Below, in pieces: positions 1 to 8,800 of a stretch of 64,000 nucleotides of DNA. Both the position numbers and the translations under genes were made by a program. The DNA is taken from contig NZ_CP151951.1 of assembly GCF_038592985.1 (NCBI RefSeq), forward strand, positions 2,161,001 to 2,225,000. The letters are read 5' to 3'. Every line of letters starts with the position of its first letter. The first letter of the stretch is position 1. This DNA comes from Paenibacillus sp. FSL R10-2782 (lineage in GTDB: Bacteria > Bacillota > Bacilli > Paenibacillales > Paenibacillaceae). The notes beneath the pieces are model-generated. The model had not been told where the DNA came from and ran no database searches. It saw only the letters and a list, made by a program, of their open reading frames with translations.

Positions 1-365
1 AGATCTTACAAAAGATGGATGCTAAAAAAGCAGCCGATATCACGATGGCTCTGAAAAACGTAACGCCATCTACTGATTTGTCTTTGGCTGCGTTGCAGTC
101 ACGCTTGAAAAAGGACCAGAGCACTGCAGCGGGAAAAACGAGTAAAAATCTGCAAAATACTCAAATTAGCAGTACATTCGCTTCCATGGACAAGAAAAGC
201 GGAGCCGAGCTTATTTTACAAACTTACAAAATCAGTCCAGACAAGGCATTAAACATATTAAACACAGTAGATGATTCGACACGAGCTTCTTTACTGCAAA
301 ATATGTCTGCGAAGGATGCTGCACAGACGGCGAAAATTTTGAACAAGCTGATGGGCAGCAAGTGA
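1..365 (+). CDS. ylxF: YlxF-like flagellar operon protein, C-terminal part (MgtE_N/MotE-like)
   Basis: The gene is cut by the left edge; the reading frame is open from base 3 and ends in TGA. The visible ~120 residues carry a KS-rich linker and then a helical repeat (GAELILQTYKISPDKALNIL, later DAAQTAKILNKL) typical of the MgtE N-terminal/MotE-like fold of small flagellar-operon proteins. In B. subtilis ylxF sits directly before fliK, as here. The family is thought to act as a membrane-anchored periplasmic or extracytoplasmic helper of the flagellum, but its exact role is not established. The N-terminal membrane helix expected for the family would lie outside the window. The symbol rests mainly on position. 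Confidence 0.65.
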   Translation, partial: ILQKMDAKKAADITMALKNVTPSTDLSLAALQSRLKKDQSTAAGKTSKNLQNTQISSTFASMDKKSGAELILQTYKISPDKALNILNTVDDSTRASLLQNMSAKDAAQTAKILNKLMGSK

Positions 366-391
366 TTTGAATGAAGGGAGGTGAAAAAAAA

Positions 392-1855
392 ATGACGCTT
401 ATTTCTCAAAGTGTATCTCTCAGCAGTTCCAGTCAGACGGCTGGTAGCACAGCTAGTACAGCGACAACTTCAATAGCAGGGACAGCAGCAGGAGCCACAG
501 GCGGTGCTTTTAATCAGACGCTTACGCAAATGATGACTGGTGGGCAAACGGGTTCTACAAGCACAGATTCTGGGAAATCTCCATTAGTTATGGTGCTGCC
601 GTTGATTACTGCCGGAGAATCGACAGAAGCTTTAGCAGAACCGCTTGTTGAGACATTGGCTCCATTACTGCAAAATCTTGAAAACTTAGATGATCAGGTA
701 ACAACTGATCCAGCCTTGTTTGCAGCTCTGCAGTCGTGGGTTCAGCAAGTACAGCAGTTTTTAGGCGGTGGAGCGGAGCAGCAAACAGACGGGGCAGGAA
801 CGAATGAGGCGACAGGCTTAACGGCTTTGGCAACTCATCCAGCTACCATTCGGTTTGCATTACAGGATGCTTTGTCACAGCTTGCAAATGTAGCGAATCA
901 GGCTACGGGAGACCAAAAGTCCCAGATTACACAGCTGTTACAATCGCTTCAAAATACGACGGCTGGTACGGGAGCTTTTTCCGATGAGCAGTGGACCGGC
1001 GTACTGAAAGCTGTGGAGCTTGCTGATGGCGCAAATTCACAAGCAGCTCAGCCTTCCGCGAATCGGGCGAATGGCACTCAGACATTAACGACTGTTTCTA
1101 CAGGCAAACAGGTAGTTGCTACTGAGCAGCAGACGAGTCAAGGTGGGACAAGTCAGCAAGGTACAGAAGGACAACGTTCATCAGCTAATATTCATGTTCA
1201 AGCCGCTGTTAAAGCCACTCCAACGGATGAAACCGGTGCAGTAGTAGACGTAACCGAGCAGACTGATCCGGCAGCGACCGACAGTCAAACTTCTGTGATT
1301 ACGACCGCAGGCCAGCTTTCGGTGCAGACGCAAGGCACAACTCCTTCGGCTCCGGCGCAGCCTGTTGTACATGTACGACAATTTGCTAAGGAAATGACGG
1401 AATTTGTAGTGCAAAAGCTTGATATCGTGAAGCATTCTGGGTTAACGGAAGCGACTATCATGCTTCGTCCAGATCATTTGGGACAACTGGAAGTTAAACT
1501 GACGATGCAGAATGGGCACTTGGTCGCCCAGTTTATGACTGAGCACAGTGGAGCTAAGGATTTGCTCGAACAGCAAATGTCACAGCTGCGCGCAAGTCTT
1601 CAAAGCCAGGGTATTCAGGTAGATAAAGTGGAAGTGACGCAAAATGAATCACTCTCTTCCCACATGTATCAGGATGGCCGTGGATCAGGTGCAAATCAGC
1701 AGCAGCAATCCGAGCAACGTTCCAAGTCGCGGAGTAGGGAAGAAGCCGAGGATGCTCTAAAGGTAGCTGAAATGGCGGAGGAACTCCGCAATTGGACAGC
1801 AGAACAACGCACAGATGATGTAAATCGGACAGGCTCCTTTACAGCACAAGCGTAG
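392..1855 (+). CDS. fliK: Flagellar hook-length control protein FliK
   Basis: FliK is the secreted molecular ruler that sets hook length and, through FlhB, switches export from hook to filament substrates. The protein (487 aa) has a Ser/Thr/Gln/Ala-rich low-complexity first two thirds and a C-terminal Flg_hook domain around residues 330-420 (LRPDHLGQLEVKLTMQNGHL is the recognisable core). The tail is Gln/Arg/Glu rich. I choose ATG 392 rather than the in-frame ATG 371 because a perfect AAGGGAGGTGA site lies at 373-383, inside the longer version. It follows the ylxF-like gene by 26 nt and precedes flgD, the usual order. Sequence divergence of the N-terminal part is normal for the family. Confidence 0.93.
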   Translation: MTLISQSVSLSSSSQTAGSTASTATTSIAGTAAGATGGAFNQTLTQMMTGGQTGSTSTDSGKSPLVMVLPLITAGESTEALAEPLVETLAPLLQNLENLDDQVTTDPALFAALQSWVQQVQQFLGGGAEQQTDGAGTNEATGLTALATHPATIRFALQDALSQLANVANQATGDQKSQITQLLQSLQNTTAGTGAFSDEQWTGVLKAVELADGANSQAAQPSANRANGTQTLTTVSTGKQVVATEQQTSQGGTSQQGTEGQRSSANIHVQAAVKATPTDETGAVVDVTEQTDPAATDSQTSVITTAGQLSVQTQGTTPSAPAQPVVHVRQFAKEMTEFVVQKLDIVKHSGLTEATIMLRPDHLGQLEVKLTMQNGHLVAQFMTEHSGAKDLLEQQMSQLRASLQSQGIQVDKVEVTQNESLSSHMYQDGRGSGANQQQQSEQRSKSRSREEAEDALKVAEMAEELRNWTAEQRTDDVNRTGSFTAQA

Positions 1856-1873
1856 CATGGAGGTGAGAACACA

Positions 1874-2410
1874 ATGACGACTACGGACAATAATGTATCC
1901 ACCAGTAACGTCTGGCCGAATTACAACGTGAATAACGTCAAAACGGCAAGCGCCAAGGATACCAAAACGATGGGTAAGGATCAATTTTTGAAAATTTTGA
2001 TTACCCAGCTCCAAAACCAGGACCCAATGCAGCCTCTGGAGGATAAGGAATTTATCGCGCAAATGGCGCAATTTTCTTCCGTGGAGCAGTTGATGAACAT
2101 TTCTACCCAGTTGAATACGTTGGGACAGTCTTTAGGAATATCCTCCGGTTTGATTGGAAAAGAAGTCAGTTGGATTGAGGCTGGTAAAAAGGATTCGCTT
2201 ACGGGTGAAACGGGCGCAGGTGCGGTGAAAAGTGGAATCGTGGATTCCATCGTTATTCGTGACGGTGTACAGTATGCCAAAATCGGAAAGTCAGAGGTAG
2301 CCCTGAAAGATGTGACATCGGTAAGCCAGGCTCAAACAACGGCTTCCTCGGCAGGGACATCGGATACTACAACTTCTTCCTCTACTGGAAGTGGTGAGAC
2401 ACATGAATGA
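1874..2410 (+). CDS. flgD: Flagellar hook-capping protein FlgD
   Basis: FlgD forms the cap at the growing hook tip that allows FlgE subunits to polymerise. The 178-aa protein has the conserved N-terminal FlgD block: GKDQFLKILITQLQNQDPMQ followed by EFIAQMAQFSSVEQL at about residues 36-75. The C-terminal part is short and ends in a Ser/Thr-rich tail, as in Gram-positive FlgD (B. subtilis YlxG), without the long tudor/Fn3 part seen in enterics. A GGAGGTGAG site lies just before the ATG. The 3' end overlaps the next gene by 8 nt, so the two are translationally coupled. Confidence 0.95.
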   Translation: MTTTDNNVSTSNVWPNYNVNNVKTASAKDTKTMGKDQFLKILITQLQNQDPMQPLEDKEFIAQMAQFSSVEQLMNISTQLNTLGQSLGISSGLIGKEVSWIEAGKKDSLTGETGAGAVKSGIVDSIVIRDGVQYAKIGKSEVALKDVTSVSQAQTTASSAGTSDTTTSSSTGSGETHE

Positions 2411-2783
2411 CCGGATAACGGTCGGACGTCTTTTTCCCGCCAATGTCCCTCCGGCAGCAATCTCGCAGAACCGGGTAAATCCGGTACCTAAGGATGGTAG
2501 GCCATTCGGACAGGTGTTGCAGGATCAAGTACTCAAGCTGAGCAACCATGCAGCAAAGCGCTTGGAGCAGCGGGGGATAGAACTGAGAAGTGACCAGATG
2601 GCGAAGATTAACTCCGCTGTGGATAAAGCAGCTGCCAAAGGCGCCAAAGAATCATTGATTTTAATGCAGGATATGGCGTTGATTGTAAGTGTGCCCAACC
2701 GGACAGTAGTTACCGCGATGGATAAGCAATCCATGCAGGATAACGTATTTACGCAAATTGATAGTGCCGTTATTATTTCATAG
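2403..2783 (+). CDS. Small flagellar operon protein (TIGR02530 type)
   Basis: A 126-aa soluble protein between flgD and flgE. It belongs by position and by its core (HAAKRLEQRGIEL, then KINSAVDKAAAKGAKESLIL and a C-terminal TVVTAMDKQSM) to the small family found only in Gram-positive and related flagellar operons. Its function is unknown; the location suggests a role in hook assembly. Two in-frame GTG codons (2391, 2394) lie upstream, but the GGTGA at 2393-2397 is well placed for ATG 2403, which also overlaps the flgD stop. No signal peptide or membrane segment is visible. Confidence 0.82.
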   Translation: MNDRITVGRLFPANVPPAAISQNRVNPVPKDGRPFGQVLQDQVLKLSNHAAKRLEQRGIELRSDQMAKINSAVDKAAAKGAKESLILMQDMALIVSVPNRTVVTAMDKQSMQDNVFTQIDSAVIIS

Positions 2784-2888
2784 AAAATTTAGCAAGAAGT
2801 GGCTGGCCCGAGCAGGAAAGTCATGAAGAAGCCGCGGATCGACTGATGCGGTTAATCGAGCAAGCATTCAGAGGAGGATTTATACTCA

Positions 2889-3698
2889 ATGTTGAGATCA
2901 ATGTATTCGGGTGTATCGGGTATGAAGGGCTTTCAAACAAAGCTGGACGTTATCGGTAACAACATTGCAAACGTAAATACAACAGGCTTCAAGTCCAGCC
3001 GTGTCATGTTCAAGGATATTTTGAGCCAAACGAGTTCAGGCGCAAGTGCGCCGGACGCAACGACTACTGCGGGGCAAAACGCCAAGCAGGTCGGTTTAGG
3101 GGTATCGGTCAGCTCAATTGATACACTTCATCTTCCAGGTAGTGCCATGACTACGAACAATCCGACAGATTTGCGGATTAACGGTGACGGATTTTTCCTG
3201 GTCAAAATGAATGATGCACAGGAAGTTCCTTATCTGACTCGCGCGGGTGATTTTCACGTGGATGCGAACCGAAATTTGGTTACCGCAGATGGGTTTTTCG
3301 TAGGAGACGCGGGTGGGGATCCGATCACACTTGCTGACAATGTGACATCGTTCTCTATCTCGCAGGACGGTACGATTGTACAACAATTGGATGATGGCAC
3401 AGTAGACAATGGCACGCAAATTGGTATAGCCAGAGTGACAAACCCCGAAGGCTTGGAGAAAATCGGAGGTAGCTTGTACCGTACCACGGTTAACTCCAAC
3501 ATTGATGCACTTGAGCCTGGAGTAGCTAATTCGGAGGGCCGGGGCGCTATCATTGCGGGCCAGTTGGAAATGTCCAACGTCGATTTGACAGGTGAATTTA
3601 CCGAAATGATCGTGGCGCAGCGCGGCTTCCAGGCGAACTCGCGTATCATTACGACCTCGGATGAAGTGCTTCAGGAAGTTGTAAACTTGAAACGATAA
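2889..3698 (+). CDS. flgE: Flagellar hook protein FlgE (FlgE/FlgG family)
   Basis: The 269-aa protein begins LRSMYSGVSGMKGFQTKLDV and continues IGNNIANVNTTGFKSSR, the N-terminal rod/hook signature. It ends with VDLTGEFTEMIVAQRGFQAN and a coiled-coil tail, the matching C-terminal D0 element. Hook and distal-rod proteins of Gram-positives are very alike; by size and position after flgD this equals B. subtilis FlgE (264 aa, formerly called FlgG). It is exported through the FlhA/FlhB apparatus and polymerises into the hook. An AGGAGG site precedes the ATG. The 105-nt gap upstream holds no gene that I can support. Confidence 0.93.
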   Translation: MLRSMYSGVSGMKGFQTKLDVIGNNIANVNTTGFKSSRVMFKDILSQTSSGASAPDATTTAGQNAKQVGLGVSVSSIDTLHLPGSAMTTNNPTDLRINGDGFFLVKMNDAQEVPYLTRAGDFHVDANRNLVTADGFFVGDAGGDPITLADNVTSFSISQDGTIVQQLDDGTVDNGTQIGIARVTNPEGLEKIGGSLYRTTVNSNIDALEPGVANSEGRGAIIAGQLEMSNVDLTGEFTEMIVAQRGFQANSRIITTSDEVLQEVVNLKR

Positions 3699-3758
3699 TC
3701 GCATCTAAACGCGGGGAAGTAAAGGCTTCCCCGCTCCTATCAGGAGGTTGGTGTAACG

Positions 3759-3983
3759 ATGATCCCGTTAACGCGGCTGAACGGCTCGCCTATGTGGCTT
3801 AATGCTCTGCTCATTGAGACTGTGGAGGAAACGCCGGATACATACGTCACTTTAGTGACGGGGAAACGGTTGATTGTATTGGAAAAAGCGGCAGATGTCG
3901 TCTCCTTGATCAAGGGTTACAGCCGTGAAATCGGCATACATGCCGCCACGATAAAAGTGCAACAAATGGAGGAAGACGAATGA
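3759..3983 (+). CDS. flbD: FlbD family flagellar protein (YlzI)
   Basis: A 74-aa protein with the short FlbD signature: MIPLTRLNGSPMWLNALLIE, then TPDTYVTLVTGKRLIVLEKA. Small FlbD/YlzI proteins lie between the hook gene and fliL or motA in many Gram-positive flagellar operons; the molecular role is unknown. It has an AGGAGG site and ends in a 4-nt ATGA overlap with fliL, so the two are translationally coupled. It is not related to the Caulobacter regulator FlbD. Confidence 0.9.
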   Translation: MIPLTRLNGSPMWLNALLIETVEETPDTYVTLVTGKRLIVLEKAADVVSLIKGYSREIGIHAATIKVQQMEEDE

Positions 3984-4453
3984 AAAAGATGCTGCCATGG
4001 CTCATTACAATTTTACTCGCGATTACTTTGATTGCAGGTGCGGCCTTTGTACTTATACCAGCGCTTAGTGGGAAGAAGTCGGAAGCCACTCCAAATGCGC
4101 AAGCTGCTCAAGCAGAACAGCTTCCCCGACTGTCAGCAGATGAATTAGTGGAAGTGAGTTCTGAAATTACCGGTATCAAAACAAATTTGGCAGACGCTGA
4201 TTATATTGTCCAAATGAACCTTTCCTTTCAATTAAACGATGCTAAAGCAAAGGAATCTTTTGAAAAAATCAAGGACATCAGTATAAAGCCAATCGTTATT
4301 CAATTACTTGCAGACACCAAGCCTGATGAGCTGAGAACAGCTAAAGGCCGGGACCAGTTCAGTGACAAGCTGACGGATCTCATCAATAAGTCGCTCCCTG
4401 AAGGTCACCTGGGGAACGCCAAAATTACAGACTTTTTGCTGGCAGCCATTTGA
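3980..4453 (+). CDS. fliL: Flagellar basal body-associated protein FliL
   Basis: FliL is a single-pass membrane protein near the stator that supports torque and stator recruitment. The 157-aa product has a short cytoplasmic start (MKKM), one hydrophobic helix at about residues 5-28, an Ala/Gln linker and an extracytoplasmic domain (TNLADADYIVQMNLSFQLND...) typical of the family. It overlaps flbD by 4 nt and is followed 42 nt later by fliM, the standard order. Confidence 0.92.
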   Translation: MKKMLPWLITILLAITLIAGAAFVLIPALSGKKSEATPNAQAAQAEQLPRLSADELVEVSSEITGIKTNLADADYIVQMNLSFQLNDAKAKESFEKIKDISIKPIVIQLLADTKPDELRTAKGRDQFSDKLTDLINKSLPEGHLGNAKITDFLLAAI

Positions 4454-4495
4454 TTCCAGGTGAACTTGTCAGAACATGTAAGGGGGTGAATAACA

Positions 4496-5494
4496 TTGGT
4501 GGATGTAATGTCGCAAGGGGAAATTGATGCCCTTTTAGCAGCTCTATCGTCTGGTGAAATGGATGCGGAAGAACTTAAAAAGGAAGATACCCAAAAGAAA
4601 GTTCGCGCTTATGACTTCAAAAGAGCGCTTCGGTTTTCTAAGGATCATATTCGGAGTTTGACGCGGATACACGAAAATTTTGCGCGGTATCTGACCACTT
4701 ATTTTTCAGCACAGCTTCGGACGTTTGTCCAAATTAATGTCGTTCAGGTGGAGCAGCTTCCTTATGATGAATTCATTCGCTCCATTCCAAAAATGACCAT
4801 TTTGAACATTTTTGAAGCCGAGCCGCTGGAAGGACGCATGGTGCTTGAGGTTCACCCGAACGTAGCTTTTGCAATGCTGGACAGGCTTCTCGGGGGAACC
4901 GGATCAGCACCGTCCAAGGTTAACGCGTTGACAGAAATTGAGACGACAATCATGGAGCGGATTTTTAGTCGTACCTTTGACAGCCTGCAAGAGGCTTGGA
5001 AAACGGTATTGGATATTGAACCGCGTTTGGAGGCGATGGAAACCAATCCGCAGTTTATGCAGATTGTTTCACCAAATGAAACGATTGCTCTAATCTCACT
5101 TAGTACCAAAATTGGTGATACCACAGGGATGATTAACCTTTGTATCCCACACGTGGTATTGGAGCCGATTATGGCCAGACTGTCCACGCACCAGTGGTTT
5201 ACATCCGAAAAGAAATCAAGGGCGCCTGAAGAAATTGACGCCTTGAGATTACGGGTCACGAAAGCACAGCTTCCCATTATTGCCGAGCTAGGTGAATCCC
5301 GAATAAATGTGGCCGAGTTTTTGGGTCTTTCGGTGGGGGATGTCATTTCATTGAACAAACCCGTCAAGGAAGGGCTCTCCATCCGGGTGGGCGAAAAACT
5401 GAAATTCTTGGGAAGTCCCGGTATGGTAAAAGATCGTGTTGCCGTACAGATTGATGAAATTGTCAGCGAAGGAGTTGAAGAAATTGACGAGTAA
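4496..5494 (+). CDS. fliM: Flagellar motor switch protein FliM
   Basis: FliM is the C-ring subunit that binds phospho-CheY and links FliG to FliN/FliY. The 332-aa protein has the N-terminal CheY-binding segment (MSQGEIDALLAAL), a central CheC-like domain and a C-terminal SpoA/FliN-like domain (residues about 250-325). The start is TTG 4496, six nt after AGGGGGTGAA; no better ATG exists before the conserved N-terminus, and the in-frame ATG at residue 5 would leave the RBS too far away. The gene overlaps fliY by 11 nt. Confidence 0.96.
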   Translation: MVDVMSQGEIDALLAALSSGEMDAEELKKEDTQKKVRAYDFKRALRFSKDHIRSLTRIHENFARYLTTYFSAQLRTFVQINVVQVEQLPYDEFIRSIPKMTILNIFEAEPLEGRMVLEVHPNVAFAMLDRLLGGTGSAPSKVNALTEIETTIMERIFSRTFDSLQEAWKTVLDIEPRLEAMETNPQFMQIVSPNETIALISLSTKIGDTTGMINLCIPHVVLEPIMARLSTHQWFTSEKKSRAPEEIDALRLRVTKAQLPIIAELGESRINVAEFLGLSVGDVISLNKPVKEGLSIRVGEKLKFLGSPGMVKDRVAVQIDEIVSEGVEEIDE

Positions 5495-6791
5495 AGACTA
5501 TTTGTCCCAGGAGGAAATTGATGCCCTGCTGAAACAGTCTGAAGCGGGCACGGATTCTACTCCCGCCAACAAGACCGTTGACGATTTTCTGACTCCTCTG
5601 GAGCAGGATGCTCTCGGAGAGATCGGTAATATTACGTTCGGCAGCGCAGCGACAGCTCTTTCCACACTGCTCGGTCAAAAGGTTGATATTACAACCCCTA
5701 AAGTTTCAATTATTACCCGTTCTGAATTCGAAACAACTTTTCCTAAGCCGCACGTAGCGGTACATGTGAATTATGTAGATGGATTTGAGGGTATTAACTC
5801 GCTCGTGATCAAAAAGCGTGATGCGCAGGTCATAGCGGATTTGATGCTTGGCGGTGAAGGAAATCCGGTAGATGAAGAATTGAATGAAATTCATATCAGC
5901 GCTGTGCAGGAAGCGATGAACCAGATGATGGGCTCGTCGGCAACCTCAATGTCTACTATGTTTAACCGTTTTGTTAATATTTCTCCACCTGGAATTGATA
6001 TTTTGGATCCAATGCATGGTGATGGAGTATCCAGCCTGCCAGACGAACAGACGTTGATTACAGTATCCTTCCGTTTGTTGATCGGTGACCTGATTGACTC
6101 TACATTGATGCAACTGTTGCCTGTGCATTTTGCTAAAAAGATGGTGAGCATTCTGATGAATGGCGGAGAGGAAGACGAGCAACCGCAAGCGTCCGCACAG
6201 CAAGTAGCTGCAACGGCCGCTCCAGAAGTGCCGCAACAAACCGAGATTCCGCAACAGCAACCCGCACCAACGTATCAACAGCCACCGGTAGCCGCACAGG
6301 TGCCTGTACAGACGCCGCAGGATGCAGGTTATGGACAGCAACCGCCCATGTACCCTCAAGACCCGGGATACGGTCAGCAGGGAGCGCCAGGTTATGGAAT
6401 GCCTGGAGGTGTCCCACCGCAGGCCCCATATGGAGCGCCTCATCATTATGGTTCGATACCAGGACGAAATGTAAATGTGCAGCCTGTACAATTTTCAAAC
6501 TTGCAGTCCGGTGCATTTCCACAAGTGGATGAAAACAATTTAAATTTATTGATGGACATTCCCCTTAGAGTCACCGTAGAATTAGGAAGGACCCAAAAGC
6601 AAATTAAAGATATTCTAGAGCTCTCACAAGGTTCAATTATTGAACTGGACAAGCTTGCTGGGGAGCCAGTAGACATTCTGGTTAACAACAAACTGATTGC
6701 CAAAGGTGAGGTTGTCGTAATCGATGAGAACTTCGGTGTGCGTGTGACGGATATTGTAAGCCAATGGGACCGTATTCAAAAATTACAATAA
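5484..6791 (+). CDS. fliY: Flagellar motor switch phosphatase FliY (FliN-type C-terminus)
   Basis: FliY combines a C-ring FliN part with a CheY-P phosphatase of the CheC/FliX class. In order: an N-terminal LSQEEIDALL peptide that resembles the CheY-binding end of FliM; a CheC-like domain with two phosphatase motifs (LGEIGNITFGSAATAL near residue 40, AVQEAMNQMMGSSATSM near residue 150); a Gln/Pro-rich linker with several GYGQQ-like repeats (about residues 230-345); and a FliN/SpoA domain (residues 360-435). The TTG start at 5484 lies 10 nt after GGAG and overlaps the end of fliM; an in-frame ATG at 5436 deep inside fliM is rejected. The protein (435 aa) is longer than B. subtilis FliY (378 aa) because of the linker. 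Confidence 0.94.
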   Translation: MTSKDYLSQEEIDALLKQSEAGTDSTPANKTVDDFLTPLEQDALGEIGNITFGSAATALSTLLGQKVDITTPKVSIITRSEFETTFPKPHVAVHVNYVDGFEGINSLVIKKRDAQVIADLMLGGEGNPVDEELNEIHISAVQEAMNQMMGSSATSMSTMFNRFVNISPPGIDILDPMHGDGVSSLPDEQTLITVSFRLLIGDLIDSTLMQLLPVHFAKKMVSILMNGGEEDEQPQASAQQVAATAAPEVPQQTEIPQQQPAPTYQQPPVAAQVPVQTPQDAGYGQQPPMYPQDPGYGQQGAPGYGMPGGVPPQAPYGAPHHYGSIPGRNVNVQPVQFSNLQSGAFPQVDENNLNLLMDIPLRVTVELGRTQKQIKDILELSQGSIIELDKLAGEPVDILVNNKLIAKGEVVVIDENFGVRVTDIVSQWDRIQKLQ

Positions 6792-6820
6792 TAGCATAAT
6801 TTAGGGAGGATTTATTTCAG

Positions 6821-7186
6821 ATGGCAAACCGTATTTTGATCGTGGACGATGCTGCATTTATGAGAATGATGATTCGGGACATCCTGTCCAAAAATGGATA
6901 TGAAGTAGTAGGAGAGGCCCAGGATGGATCACAGGCTATTGAAAAATTCAAAGAGCTTCGTCCGGACCTGATTACGATGGATATTACGATGCCCGAAATG
7001 GACGGCATTGCCGCTCTGAAGGAAATCAAAAAAATTGACGCGAACGCAAAGGTCATTATGTGTTCCGCGATGGGTCAGCAAGCGATGGTTATTGATGCCA
7101 TCCAAGCAGGCGCAAAAGATTTTATTGTCAAGCCTTTCCAATCGGATCGGGTTATCGAAGCCATCAACAAAACACTGGGTGTGTAA
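6821..7186 (+). CDS. cheY: Chemotaxis response regulator CheY
   Basis: A stand-alone receiver domain of 121 aa. The acidic pocket is D9/D10, the phosphoacceptor is D54 (ITMDITMPEMDG), the switch Ser is S82 and the conserved Lys is K104 (FIVKPFQ). In Gram-positives CheY-P, made by CheA, binds FliM/FliY and favours counter-clockwise rotation; FliY and CheC remove the phosphate. The RBS AGGGAGGA is strong. It lies between fliY and fliO exactly as in B. subtilis. Confidence 0.96.
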   Translation: MANRILIVDDAAFMRMMIRDILSKNGYEVVGEAQDGSQAIEKFKELRPDLITMDITMPEMDGIAALKEIKKIDANAKVIMCSAMGQQAMVIDAIQAGAKDFIVKPFQSDRVIEAINKTLGV

Positions 7187-7198
7187 GGCGCATCCGGT

Positions 7199-7732
7199 AT
7201 GGATACACAACAGGGTGCCTCTGACGCACTGAGTACATCCAGCAATATAGGCAACATTGCCTGGGTCCTTATCGTGCTGATCTTTATCATCGTACTGATC
7301 GTGTACTTGATACGGTTTTTGAGTAAAAGAAATCAGAGCTGGTTCAGCAACCGCTCCGTTCGCATACTGGGAGGTGTGGGGCTGGGCCCTAACAAATCCC
7401 TTCAGCTTGTTGAAGTTGGCAGCAGTGTGTACCTCATTGGTGTGGGAGAAGATATCCGGCTTGTTGACAAAGTATCCGATCCTGAAGAAGTGGAGCAAAT
7501 TTTGGCCGCACTGGAGCAAGAAGCTTCTCTGCAGCGCGGCCCAATTGCCCCGCTATTCGCTAAAATTGCGGATAAGCTTCGACGGAACACCGCGGTACAG
7601 CAGCATCCTGAAGAGGAAACATCTTTTCACGAGATGTTCGAATCCAAGCTTCGGCAGATGCCGAATCGTAAGGATAAACTCGAAAAGTTGCGCAATGAGG
7701 AGAATATTACAGATCGGTCGGGAGATTCATGA
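7199..7732 (+). CDS. fliO: Flagellar export membrane protein FliO (FliZ of Bacillus)
   Basis: FliO is a membrane factor that helps assemble the FliP ring. The 177-aa protein has a short polar N-terminus, one transmembrane helix at about residues 20-42, then the FliO domain (NRSVRILGGVGLGPNKSLQLVEVG). No cleavable signal peptide is seen, unlike the longer B. subtilis protein. The Shine-Dalgarno is weak, so translation probably depends on coupling to cheY 12 nt upstream. It overlaps fliP by 4 nt (ATGA). Confidence 0.88.
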   Translation: MDTQQGASDALSTSSNIGNIAWVLIVLIFIIVLIVYLIRFLSKRNQSWFSNRSVRILGGVGLGPNKSLQLVEVGSSVYLIGVGEDIRLVDKVSDPEEVEQILAALEQEASLQRGPIAPLFAKIADKLRRNTAVQQHPEEETSFHEMFESKLRQMPNRKDKLEKLRNEENITDRSGDS

Positions 7733-8484
7733 GAAAAAAGATTATACTTGCATGTTTGCTGCTTGTCTTATTCAGCTTCATTTCGGTGACGGCGGCCTCT
7801 GCGGAACCGATTCCGAACATTGATATTCAAGTCGGCAACTCGGATAAAGGACAGCCCGGTGCCACCTCGCTGTCTATTATTTTACTTATTACTGTCATCA
7901 GTGTAGCGCCCGCGTTGCTTGTGCTTATGACGAGCTTTACGCGAATTGTGATCGTACTGGGCTTTGTTCGCACCTCGCTGGGGACTCAGCAGATGCCACC
8001 TAACCAGGTGCTTGTCGGGCTGGCCCTGTTTCTTACCTTATTTATTATGGCGCCGACGTTCTCGGCTATGAACGAGACTGCGCTCCAGCCGTATCTCAAG
8101 GGGGATTTGACACAGTCTCAGGCGCTGGACAAGGCTGCGGTACCCATCAAGACCTTTATGTTCTCTCATACACGGGAGAAGGATCTACTGCTCTTTATGA
8201 AATACACCAAGATGGAAAAACCGAAAGACTATCAGGATATTCCATTAACGGTGATGGTTCCGGCTTATGCTATCAGTGAGTTAAAGACAGCATTTCAGAT
8301 GGGCTTCATGATCTTCATACCGTTTTTGGTTATTGACATTGTGGTGGCGAGTACGCTCATGGCTATGGGGATGATGATGCTGCCCCCAGTAATGATTTCG
8401 CTTCCTTTTAAAATACTGCTGTTTGTGCTCGTAGATGGTTGGTATCTGGTCGTCAAATCATTGCTTCTGAGCTTTAACGCATGA
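7729..8484 (+). CDS. fliP: Flagellar export pore protein FliP
   Basis: FliP forms the core of the type III export gate with FliQ and FliR. The 251-aa protein starts with a cleavable-type signal peptide (about residues 1-26, ending ASA-EP) followed by the family blocks MTSFTRIVIVLGFVRTSLGT and PPNQVLVGLALFLT, then C-terminal membrane helices with the GMMMLPPVMISLPFKILLFV signature. It overlaps fliO by 4 nt and precedes fliQ by 37 nt. Confidence 0.96.
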   Translation: MRKKIILACLLLVLFSFISVTAASAEPIPNIDIQVGNSDKGQPGATSLSIILLITVISVAPALLVLMTSFTRIVIVLGFVRTSLGTQQMPPNQVLVGLALFLTLFIMAPTFSAMNETALQPYLKGDLTQSQALDKAAVPIKTFMFSHTREKDLLLFMKYTKMEKPKDYQDIPLTVMVPAYAISELKTAFQMGFMIFIPFLVIDIVVASTLMAMGMMMLPPVMISLPFKILLFVLVDGWYLVVKSLLLSFNA

Positions 8485-8521
8485 ATATTTCCCGTAGGGA
8501 CAGCAATCAAGGAGGACGGCA

Positions 8522-8791
8522 ATGACTTCGGAGTTTATTATTTCTCTTGCCGGACAAGCGGTGTACACAGTGCTTAAAGTTAGCGCTCCGATGCTGATTT
8601 TGGGACTGGTCGTCGGTTTGATTATCAGTATTTTTCAGGCGACAACCCAAATTCAGGAGCAGACTTTGGCATTTGTTCCGAAGATTGTCGCCGTATTACT
8701 GGCATTGCTCTTGTTCGGACCTTGGATATTGACGACATTAGTGGATTTTACGTTTAACATTCTGGACAATTTGTACAAATATATAGGTTAG
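8522..8791 (+). CDS. fliQ: Flagellar export protein FliQ
   Basis: An 89-aa protein with two membrane helices joined by a polar loop (SIFQATTQIQEQTLAFVPK), the FliQ signature. It packs around the FliP/FliR gate of the flagellar type III export apparatus. An AGGAGG site precedes the ATG. It is followed 9 nt later by fliR. Confidence 0.96.
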   Translation: MTSEFIISLAGQAVYTVLKVSAPMLILGLVVGLIISIFQATTQIQEQTLAFVPKIVAVLLALLLFGPWILTTLVDFTFNILDNLYKYIG

Positions 8792-8800
8792 GCTGAAGTT

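Noticed and set aside
33..40. GCCGATAT, the -10 pattern of sigma-D promoters
   Set aside because: No TAAA lies at the proper distance upstream and the site is inside the ylxF-like coding region, so it is probably chance. A second copy at 23653-23660 also lacks a -35.
2784..2888. GC-rich gap before flgE that might hold a short gene
   Set aside because: Only a seven-codon ATG frame is present and there is no RBS.
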